Positions 1 through 4,826 of a stretch of 5,167 nucleotides of DNA are shown one piece after another; positions within the stretch are counted from its first letter, which is position 1; every line of letters starts with the position of its first letter. Source of the DNA: an uncultured Clostridia bacterium (GTDB lineage: Bacteria; Bacillota; Clostridia; Oscillospirales; Ruminococcaceae); NCBI GenBank assembly GCA_945933905.1, contig CAMEQX010000124.1, positions 1 through 5,167 on the forward strand. Reading direction: 5' to 3'. The notes beneath the pieces were generated by a model, which had not been told where the DNA came from, did no database searches, and saw only the letters and a list, made by a program, of their open reading frames with translations. The translations under genes and the position numbers were made by a program.

Positions 1-698
1 GAGTTTTCGCTCATTCCGACGGCGGCTCTGTGGCGTGAACCAAGCTCGGTTGTGAGGTACTGGTCTTTCTGCGTGTTGGGCAAAAAGCAGCCCGCCGCGT
101 AAATTCGGTTGTCGCGGATAATCACGGCGCCGTCGTGAAGGGGGGCCTTGTTGTAGAAGATATTGCAGAACAGCTCGGGCTCGCACTCGGCGTTGATGAC
201 GCTTGTGGTTTCCTTTTCGATGATATCGCCGAGCTTTGTTTCACGCTCAATAACGATAAGCGCGCCTGTTTTGCTGTCGTGAAGACGTGCGCAGGCGTCC
301 GCGATACCGAGAATGGCTTTCTCGCGCACCGAGGTATTTCCCGCGTTTTTCTCGACAGACTGAGCAAATGTGGCAACCTTCGTTCCGCCGACCTTTTCGA
401 GAATTCGGCGCAGCTCGGGCTGAAAGACAATCATAATCGCGATAAGTCCGACTTGAAGGAAGTTGTCCAAGAGGAAGCTCATCGCTCTCAGCTTGAAAAT
501 CTGCACCAAAATGAAGATAACTATGATGAAAAAGATACCCTTCAAAAGCTGCATAGCGCGGGTTTCACGCAGCAGCTTGATGAGGTAATAAACAAGGAAA
601 GTGAGGATAAGGATATCGAGAATATCGAAAATGCTGATGGATTTAACGATGTTGACGAAATTCTCGGCGATATCCTTTATATATTCGATTGCGTCCAC
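1..698 (-). CDS. cdaA: Diadenylate cyclase CdaA (DacA), C-terminus cut by window edge
   Basis: Membrane-bound enzyme that condenses two ATP into the second messenger c-di-AMP, which controls potassium and osmolyte uptake and cell-wall homeostasis in Firmicutes. The 232 visible residues begin with a short amphipathic stretch. Three hydrophobic helices follow at about 23-43, 54-68 and 75-92, then the family signature FQPELRRILEKVGG (92-105) and the DAC domain. Both catalytic motifs are present: DGA at 189-191 (context PLHDGAVI) and RHR at 222-224 (context GSRHRAAVGMSEN). The family is usually about 270-280 residues, so roughly 40-50 are missing past the left edge. The start is a GTG at 698-696; AAGGAG at 710-705 lies 6 nt upstream, and no in-frame ATG fits better. 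It is the last visible gene of the trmL-degV-cdaA unit, 48 nt after the DegV stop. In many Firmicutes cdaA is followed by the ybbR/cdaR regulator and glmM; those would lie outside the window. Confidence 0.95.
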   Translation of the reverse strand, partial: MDAIEYIKDIAENFVNIVKSISIFDILDILILTFLVYYLIKLLRETRAMQLLKGIFFIIVIFILVQIFKLRAMSFLLDNFLQVGLIAIMIVFQPELRRILEKVGGTKVATFAQSVEKNAGNTSVREKAILGIADACARLHDSKTGALIVIERETKLGDIIEKETTSVINAECEPELFCNIFYNKAPLHDGAVIIRDNRIYAAGCFLPNTQKDQYLTTELGSRHRAAVGMSEN

Positions 699-746
699 GG
701 CAAGCTCCTTTATATCCGCAAGAAAACCTCACGGAGTTGTCGAAAA

Positions 747-1622
747 TCAGTCGTTGTGCTCCGGACCTTTTATGATTGCGGCAACGAAATCGGGACCCGC
801 GTTGCAAGAAACAACAACGCCGATTTTTGCAATCATAGCGGGCGGATAGCCGACTTTCTTGGTCATTTTGTCGATAAATTCCTTTTCAAGCTCGGGGCGG
901 GTTGTGGTGCAGATGCAGTATGGCGTCTGCGGAATCATTCTCGCGGAAATGGTTTCAACCGCCGCGTCAATAACCGCCTTTTCGCCGCGCGCCTTTTTCA
1001 GCACCTCGGTAACCTTGTCGTGAAGCACGATAAGCGGCTTGAGCCCCATAAGCTCGCCGAGGAAGGAAGCCGCAGCGGAAATTCTTCCCGATTTTTTCAT
1101 ATGACGAAGACCGAAGCCCACGATAAACGACTCAGTGTGGATTGCCCAGTCCTTGAGATAAGCGACAACGCTTTCAACCGACTGTCCGTCGTCGAGCTTT
1201 TTGCAGGCTTCTATTATCGGAAATCCGTAACCCACGGTGTAGTTTCTCGAATCAACGTTGTGGATTTTGAGGTCGGGCAAATCCTCTTTAACAGCCTCCG
1301 CCGCGAGAACGGACTGCGAGAAGGTCTGCGAGCCCGCCGCATTGATTACGTCAACGATAATCTCGCGCACGCCCTGAGCATAAAGCTCGCGGTACTTTTC
1401 CTCAAACTGAATTTGGTTAATCTGAGAATGCTTGGGGATTTCCTCGTTGTCCTTGAGGATTTGATAGAACTCGTCCTCTTGGATATCGATGCGGTCGATA
1501 TAATCCTTGCCGTTGATATTTACCAAAAACGGCATAACAACGAGATATTTCTCCCATTCCTTTTCAAGCTCGCGAGAGATATCGCAGCCGCTGTCCGTGA
1601 TAATTCTTACCTTTTCGTTCAT
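747..1622 (-). CDS. DegV family protein (FakB-like fatty-acid-binding fold)
   Basis: Cytoplasmic DegV-fold protein of 291 residues, normal for the family. Characterised members (FakB) bind a fatty acid and present it to the FakA kinase for phosphorylation; whether this one does is inference. Visible signatures are the N-terminal IITDSGCDIS (7-16), HSQINQIQFEE (65-75) where members usually read TSQPS, AAGSQTFSQSVLAAE (96-110), NVDSRN (122-127) and the well-kept LRHMKKSGRISAAASFLG (172-189). The C-terminal loop, usually HTGPG, is NAGPD (274-278), so the usual histidine is asparagine. I chose ATG 1622-1620, which has AAAGGA 9 nt upstream and places the TDSG motif as in other members; an in-frame TTG at 1640 would add six residues. 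It lies 34 nt after the trmL stop and is almost certainly co-transcribed with it. DegV paralogs are common in Clostridia, so the ligand cannot be named. Confidence 0.92.
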   Translation of the reverse strand: MNEKVRIITDSGCDISRELEKEWEKYLVVMPFLVNINGKDYIDRIDIQEDEFYQILKDNEEIPKHSQINQIQFEEKYRELYAQGVREIIVDVINAAGSQTFSQSVLAAEAVKEDLPDLKIHNVDSRNYTVGYGFPIIEACKKLDDGQSVESVVAYLKDWAIHTESFIVGFGLRHMKKSGRISAAASFLGELMGLKPLIVLHDKVTEVLKKARGEKAVIDAAVETISARMIPQTPYCICTTTRPELEKEFIDKMTKKVGYPPAMIAKIGVVVSCNAGPDFVAAIIKGPEHND

Positions 1623-1656
1623 AACAAAATTTCCTTTCAAAATTATTTTCTTTAAT

Positions 1657-2160
1657 TCAGTCTGCCTCGGACCAGTCGAATTTGGTGAGAGAGCCGTTGT
1701 TTTGCAGCTCGGGGAAATCCCATTGACGAAGGATTTCGTATGCTGCGATAGCGACGCTGTTTGAGAGATTTAGGCTTCGGAGCGTGGGCATCATCGGAAT
1801 TCTCACACAGGAATTTCTGTTTTTAAACAAAAGCTCCTCGGGAAGACCCGCGTCCTCGCGCCCGAAAATTATGTAGCAGTTGTCGGGATAGCTCACGTCG
1901 GTGTAACGGTTTGGCGCCTTTGTTGTGAAGAAGAAGTAGTTTCCGCTTGTTTTTGCGAAAAAGTCGTCAAAGCCGTCGTAATACGAGATATCCAGAAAAT
2001 GCCAGTAATCCAGCCCCGCGCGCTTGAGCTGTTTGTCCGTCGGCGTAAAACCCATAGGCTTGATGATATGGAGCGCCGCGCCTGTGACAGCGCAGGTTCG
2101 CGCGATATTTCCCGTGTTCTGAGGAATTTGCGGCTCGGCGAGGACAATATTCAGCTTCAT
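1657..2160 (-). CDS. trmL: tRNA (cytidine/uridine-34-2'-O)-methyltransferase TrmL
   Basis: SPOUT-class methyltransferase that uses S-adenosylmethionine to methylate the ribose 2'-OH of wobble nucleotide 34 in certain leucine tRNAs (TrmL/YibK/CspR family). At 167 residues it is close to the usual 155-165. The three family motifs are in order: NIVLAEPQIPQNTGNIAR (4-21), FGREDAGLP (99-107), and the C-terminal knot segment IPMMPTLRSLNLSNSVAIAA (121-140), which forms the cofactor-binding trefoil knot. KQLKRAGLDYW (43-53) is also typical. The ATG start has AAGAAGG upstream with 7 nt spacing and directly precedes the conserved first strand, so no alternative start is needed. It is the first gene of the leftward unit, about 45 nt downstream of the predicted transcription start, and is followed by the DegV gene after 34 nt. 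The short tail after residue 150 is not conserved in the family. Confidence 0.95.
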   Translation of the reverse strand: MKLNIVLAEPQIPQNTGNIARTCAVTGAALHIIKPMGFTPTDKQLKRAGLDYWHFLDISYYDGFDDFFAKTSGNYFFFTTKAPNRYTDVSYPDNCYIIFGREDAGLPEELLFKNRNSCVRIPMMPTLRSLNLSNSVAIAAYEILRQWDFPELQNNGSLTKFDWSEAD

Positions 2161-2211
2161 TTTTCGACCTTCTTACCATTTTCGATTTATTGAAAAAATC
2201 AATACATTATT

Positions 2212-2240
2212 ATTATAACACAAACTCAAAAATATTTCAA
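2212..2240 (-). promoter_or_regulatory. Sigma-A-like promoter of the trmL-degV-cdaA unit
   Basis: On the minus strand, TTGAAA (2240-2235, 5 of 6 to consensus) is followed after 17 nt by TATAAT (2217-2212, exact). The predicted transcription start is near 2205, leaving a leader of about 45 nt before the trmL ATG. The region is AT-rich and lies upstream of the first gene, as expected. It is back to back with the rightward promoter; the two -35 boxes are 13 bp apart. Confidence 0.75.
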
Positions 2241-2253
2241 TAGGAATATTGTA

Positions 2254-2282
2254 TTGACAAATGAAAAATATTATGTTAAAAT
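2254..2282 (+). promoter_or_regulatory. Sigma-A-like extended -10 promoter of the ASKHA-like gene
   Basis: TTGACA (2254-2259, exact) is followed after 17 nt by TAAAAT (2277-2282, 5 of 6), and a TGT triplet directly before the -10 makes an extended -10. The predicted start is near 2289. This leaves only about 9 nt before the ATG at 2298 but 27 nt before the TTG at 2316, which supports the TTG as the true start. Confidence 0.78.
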
Positions 2283-2303
2283 TTTCTTATATAAAAGATG
2301 AAC

Positions 2304-2308
2304 GGAGG
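2304..2308 (+). promoter_or_regulatory. Shine-Dalgarno that decides the start of the ASKHA-like gene
   Basis: GGAGG lies 7 nt before an in-frame TTG at 2316-2318 and inside the reading frame that would begin at ATG 2298. The ATG has only AT-rich sequence before it and no Shine-Dalgarno, so translation most likely begins at the TTG. Confidence 0.75.
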
Positions 2309-2315
2309 CGGGAAA

Positions 2316-3383
2316 TTGCTTGAAAAGATAACCGCACGGCATAGGAAATTTCAAGCTGAGCGAAGCGCGGAGCTTGCGGCGGCTTGCGATATAACGCAAT
2401 GTGGACTTACGATTGAGGTTTTTGATTTGGCGATGAACAGGGTTTTCGCGAAATCCGCGCTTTTCGGCACGGAAATCGGCGCGAAAGCCTCTGCGGAGAT
2501 TTTGGCGCGGCTTATGGTGACGGCTTGCCGAGAGCACGGGATACCCGCTTCCGCGATAAAATCCGTGGGAATTGCCGCAGATGTTCACATAGCGGAGTAC
2601 CTCGCGGGAGAGCTTTTTGCGAGCGATTTGTACCTTTCACCCGAAATCGAGCTGTATTTCTCGCCGTTTATTTCAATGGGCATAAGCGGGCGTTTTACGG
2701 CTTCGCTTACGACAATTCCCGAGGAGAAATTCACGGCGGCGGATTTCGGGAAAACGCTTTGTGTTGCCCAAAACAACGGAAAAGAGCTTTTGTGCGCGGC
2801 TTTTTCGCTTGCGGGAGCATTTGACGGAAGCGGGCTGGAAAGCGGAATGCCCGCGGAAGACGGCGCGATTGAAACGGTAAAACGCGATGAGAAAACGCTG
2901 GTTTACGAGGTGATAAACGACGCGGACTGTATCGGGATTTGCTCGTGCGGAGCGGCTATGGCGGCTGATTTGATGCGAAAAGATGGGATAATCGACGCGG
3001 ACGGGATTATGTACGACCGCGACCTGTTCTTTATCGGCGAGGATTTTTACATATCGCAGGCTGATGTTCGGGCAATTCAGTCCGATAAAGCGAGAACCGC
3101 CGCGGCTCTTTCGCTTTTCGGCAGCGAAAACGGGATTTTTCTCTCCGGCGAGCCGTTTTCCTCGCCTGACGGATTGAAGGCGCTGTTGAGCTTGGGAGCA
3201 GTTCCCGAGCGGTTTTCACGGGCAGCGTTTGCGAGAAATTCCGTCCTTCGCGGTATCGAGAATTGCTTGAAAAACAAGGAAATCCGAGCGCTTGCGGAAA
3301 ATATTTCCAAAAATGCAAAGGATATCACGGAGGATTTGCTTTCCGATTACGATGAAAATTACCTAAATAATCTTGCTTTTTAA
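2316..3383 (+). CDS. Degenerate ASKHA-fold protein related to RACE/DUF4445 (corrinoid activation) ATPases
   Basis: A 355-residue soluble protein with no signal peptide or membrane segment. Its motif order follows the ASKHA ATPase domain of reductive activators of corrinoid enzymes (RamA-like, DUF4445): CDITQCG (24-30) where active members have DIGTTT; VGIAADVHIAEYLAG (84-98) for VGNTTMHHLLLG; AQNNGKE (151-157) for DIGTNGE; LAGAFDGSGLESGMPAEDGA (165-184) for AGPAFEGANI..GMRA..GA; GICSCGAAMAADLM (207-220) for GICGSGLIDAV; GIIDADG (224-230); ISQADVRAIQSDKA (246-259), which is well kept; and FLSGEPF (275-281) for LAGGFG. The N-terminal [2Fe-2S] and linker domains of full RACE proteins are absent. 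Most phosphate-binding Gly/Thr residues and one key Asp (D to A151) are replaced, so ATPase activity is doubtful; a scaffold or regulatory role is a guess. It has its own promoter, transcribed away from trmL, and no corrinoid or methyltransferase gene is nearby. Family assignment is by remembered motifs, fold-level confidence only. Confidence 0.72.
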   Translation: MLEKITARHRKFQAERSAELAAACDITQCGLTIEVFDLAMNRVFAKSALFGTEIGAKASAEILARLMVTACREHGIPASAIKSVGIAADVHIAEYLAGELFASDLYLSPEIELYFSPFISMGISGRFTASLTTIPEEKFTAADFGKTLCVAQNNGKELLCAAFSLAGAFDGSGLESGMPAEDGAIETVKRDEKTLVYEVINDADCIGICSCGAAMAADLMRKDGIIDADGIMYDRDLFFIGEDFYISQADVRAIQSDKARTAAALSLFGSENGIFLSGEPFSSPDGLKALLSLGAVPERFSRAAFARNSVLRGIENCLKNKEIRALAENISKNAKDITEDLLSDYDENYLNNLAF

Positions 3384-3445
3384 GTAAATGAACAAAACAA
3401 CGGCTGAAAAATCGCAAAAAAGTTGTAATTTTTAATAAAAAGCAC

Positions 3446-3474
3446 TTGATTTTTTTAGTCAATAGTGTTATAAT
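3446..3474 (+). promoter_or_regulatory. Extended -10 promoter of the rplS-lepB-rbgA unit
   Basis: TTGATT (3446-3451, 4 of 6) is followed after 17 nt by TATAAT (3469-3474, exact), preceded by TGT, giving an extended -10. The predicted transcription start is at G3480/G3481. Bases 3384-3445, between the previous stop codon and this promoter, are AT-rich. They hold only a weak ACAAC/GTTGT inverted repeat and no convincing terminator, so some read-through from the upstream gene is possible. Confidence 0.8.
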
Positions 3475-3479
3475 AATAA

Positions 3480-3719
3480 GGCATTTAGTATCCGTCGGTA
3501 TAACTATGCCCATATATGAGTATTAACGTTTCGGGAAAAGCCATATATTGTGTGCGACAGCTCGGAATGGAAATGTTGTGCCGATGTGTGTTGATGCTGC
3601 GGAGCGAAAGCTCGCGTGACATTAAAACGGATAGTCCGCTGAAAAAAGGGGAAACGACCTCTTGCCGTTTGGCTCGGATAAGCCGATTTCAAGAATATCC
3701 GAAAATTTAGGAGGAAAAA
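3480..3719 (+). ncRNA. Long structured 5' leader of rplS (candidate autoregulatory leader)
   Basis: About 240 nt lie between the predicted transcription start and the rplS ATG, far more than a simple leader needs, and inverted repeats run through it. By eye: a bulged 12-bp hairpin at the extreme 5' end (GGCAT at 3480 to ATGCC at 3510); ATATATG/CATATAT (3512-3518/3542-3548); an 8-bp stem with three G-U pairs (3552-3559/3574-3581); GAGC-GAAA-GCTC with a GNRA-type loop (3602-3613); CGGA/TCCG (3628-3638); AAACG/CGTTT (3652-3656/3666-3670); and TCGGATA/TATCCGA (3674-3680/3696-3702), which ends 6 nt before the Shine-Dalgarno AGGAGG (3709-3714). Ribosomal protein leaders that bind their own product are known, including an L19 leader class in Bacilli. 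I cannot say that this one matches it. No convincing small gene lies within. Confidence 0.5.
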
Positions 3720-4061
3720 ATGGACGCACTTAAAATCATTGAGCAGAGCAGTATGAAGGAGCAGGCACCCGCAATCGAAATCGGTGATTTCGTTAAGGTG
3801 TATGTACGCATCAAGGAAGGCGACAAGAGCCGTATCCAGATGTTCGAGGGAACCGTTATCGCAAAGAAGCACGGCGGTATCAACGAAACCTTCACCGTAA
3901 GACGTGTTGCACACGGCTGCGGTGTAGAGAGAGTTTTCCCCGTACATTCTCCGTCCGTGGACCACGTTGACGTTGTAAGAAACGGTAAGGTTAGCAGAGC
4001 TAAGCTTTACTATCTGCGCGACAGAGTTGGTAAGGCTGCCAAGGTTAAGTCCAAGGTTTAA
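3720..4061 (+). CDS. rplS: 50S ribosomal protein L19 (bL19)
   Basis: Structural protein of the large subunit, located at the interface with the 30S subunit near bridge contacts. The 113-residue length is typical of the family (about 113-118). Visible signatures are the N-terminal [18 protein letters not shown] (19-36), the core [20 protein letters not shown] (41-60), the hallmark [11 protein letters not shown] (68-78) and the basic C-terminal [18 protein letters not shown] (91-108). The ATG has AGGAGG 5 nt upstream, a strong site fitting a highly expressed gene. In Bacillus and many other bacteria rplS follows rpsP-rimM-trmD. Here it is instead the first gene of its unit behind its own extended -10 promoter and long leader, with lepB and rbgA downstream. 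The stop codon lies inside an 8-bp hairpin. Confidence 0.98.
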   Translation: MDALKIIEQSSMKEQAPAIEIGDFVKVYVRIKEGDKSRIQMFEGTVIAKKHGGINETFTVRRVAHGCGVERVFPVHSPSVDHVDVVRNGKVSRAKLYYLRDRVGKAAKVKSKV

Positions 4062-4075
4062 GCAAAGGCTTAAAC
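4056..4075 (+). other. Perfect 8-bp hairpin over the rplS stop codon
   Basis: GTTTAAGC (4056-4063) pairs with GCTTAAAC (4068-4075) around the 4-nt loop AAAG. The rplS stop codon (4059-4061) is in the 5' arm. With only two central G-C pairs and one closing G-C, and no U-run after it, it is not an intrinsic terminator. It could stabilise the 3' end of rplS RNA or act as a processing site. Confidence 0.55.
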
Positions 4076-4082
4076 GCAAGAC

Positions 4083-4156
4083 GTTCCCGAATTTAAAATG
4101 CGCCAAAGCGGCTTTTACTGCCGCTTTAGACGTGTTTTAGAGGATATGTCGGGAAC
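4083..4156 (+). promoter_or_regulatory. Nested stem structure in the rplS-lepB gap
   Basis: GTTCCCGA (4083-4090) is perfectly complementary to TCGGGAAC (4149-4156). This 8-bp outer stem encloses a second perfect 8-bp hairpin (4105-4127) and ends 22 nt before the preferred lepB start. The outer stem abuts an in-frame ATG at 4146 and would hinder its use. The 3' arm is also half of a near palindrome, GGAAC-A-GTTCC (4152-4162), which on DNA could be a protein-binding site. A role in setting the lepB/rplS ratio is inference. Confidence 0.45.
4105..4140 (+). terminator. Possible weak intrinsic terminator/attenuator between rplS and lepB
   Basis: AAAGCGGC (4105-4112) and GCCGCTTT (4120-4127) form a perfect 8-bp stem with a 7-nt loop. 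The 3' flank holds TTT, then AGACGTG, then TTTT, so the U-tract is interrupted. That suggests partial rather than full termination, which would lower lepB and rbgA relative to rplS. No separate lepB promoter is visible in the gap, so some read-through must occur if the genes are expressed. Confidence 0.35.
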
Positions 4157-4178
4157 AGTTCCGAAAAGTGAGTGTGCT

Positions 4179-4826
4179 ATGAGCGATTTTGACGAGGAAA
4201 TGAAAAAGGCTCCCGAGGAGGAAGCCGAGAACAAGGACAGCGAAAAAAAGAGCGATGGCGAAGAAAAGTCCCGCCCTTTTTCCGAGACAGTGAGTTGGGT
4301 GAATAATATCATTGTCGCGGTTGTGGCGATGCTGGTTCTTAATCTGTTTTTCTTTCGTTCAATTAGCGTTGATGGCCCTTCAATGAACGATACCCTTATG
4401 GATAAGGACAGGGTTCTTATTACAAATCTGTGTTATGAGCCGTCTTTTGGGGATATCGTTGTTATACAAGCCGACAAGCTGATAAACAGAAACACAAATC
4501 TGTACGGCGAGGCGATAATAAAGCGCGTGATAGGCGTGGCTGGGGATACGGTAAGAGTGAACTTCTCCGAGGGCAAGGTTTACCGCAACGGCGAGCTTCT
4601 CAAGGAGGATTACATCAAAACCCTCACCACAAAGCGCTTTCTGGGCTATATTGAAAGCAATGTTGACTATGTCGTTCCTGAGAACTGCGTGTTCGTTATG
4701 GGCGACAATAGAAACGTTTCCAACGACAGCCGAAATCTCGCTGACATTGGTTTTGTTGACAAAAATCTGATTATGGGCAGGGCGTTTGTACGCGTCTCGC
4801 CGATTTCACAATTCAAATGGCTTTAA
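4179..4826 (+). CDS. lepB: Signal peptidase I (type I, S26 family)
   Basis: Membrane serine protease that removes signal peptides from exported proteins on the outer face of the cytoplasmic membrane. The 215-residue form has a highly charged cytoplasmic N-terminus rich in Glu and Lys (about 5-33), one membrane helix (about 41-60, ending FFFRS) and the catalytic domain. The family boxes are all present: VDGPSMNDTL with the nucleophile S68; RVLITN; GDIVVIQ (91-97); IIKRVIGVAGDTV with the general base K115; and VMGDNRNVSNDSR (173-185). The start is uncertain. ATG 4179 has only a weak GTGAG 6 nt upstream; ATG 4098 would place the start before the intergenic hairpins; ATG 4146 and 4200 have purine-rich sites that sit too close. 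The conserved region is unaffected by the choice. Cotranscription with rplS is likely, and rbgA overlaps its 3' end. Confidence 0.93.
   Translation: MSDFDEEMKKAPEEEAENKDSEKKSDGEEKSRPFSETVSWVNNIIVAVVAMLVLNLFFFRSISVDGPSMNDTLMDKDRVLITNLCYEPSFGDIVVIQADKLINRNTNLYGEAIIKRVIGVAGDTVRVNFSEGKVYRNGELLKEDYIKTLTTKRFLGYIESNVDYVVPENCVFVMGDNRNVSNDSRNLADIGFVDKNLIMGRAFVRVSPISQFKWL

Noticed and set aside
135..1655. Long plus-strand open frame of 506 codons opposite cdaA and degV
   Set aside because: It is the antisense shadow of two clearly recognised genes, has no ribosome site, and its translation has no family-like motif.
2231..2272. Three AATATT copies in the divergent promoter gap as an iteron or operator set
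   Set aside because: Spacing is uneven and the gap is very AT-rich, so repeated AATATT is expected by chance.
3397..3432. ACAAC/GTTGT inverted repeat followed by ATTTTT as a terminator of the ASKHA-like gene
   Set aside because: Only 5 bp with a 20-nt loop and few G-C pairs; too weak for an intrinsic terminator.
3443..3467. CACTTGA...TCAATAGTG dyad overlapping the rplS -35 box as an operator
   Set aside because: Arms need a 2-nt bulge to align and the surrounding sequence is AT-rich; it may be chance.
3674..3702. TCGGATA/TATCCGA hairpin as an intrinsic terminator before rplS
   Set aside because: No U-tract follows; the next bases are AAAATTTAGGAGG leading into the rplS start, so it more likely affects translation initiation if anything.
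3516..3710. A 64-codon open frame running through the rplS leader, its stop touching the rplS Shine-Dalgarno
   Set aside because: No ribosome site before its ATG (at 3516), Cys/Arg/Ser-rich composition without recognisable motif, and the DNA is better explained by inverted repeats. A leader peptide coupled to rplS is not excluded, only unsupported.
3504..4106. Minus-strand open frame of 200 codons across the rplS leader and rplS
   Set aside because: Antisense to L19, which is certain; no ribosome site or recognisable motif.
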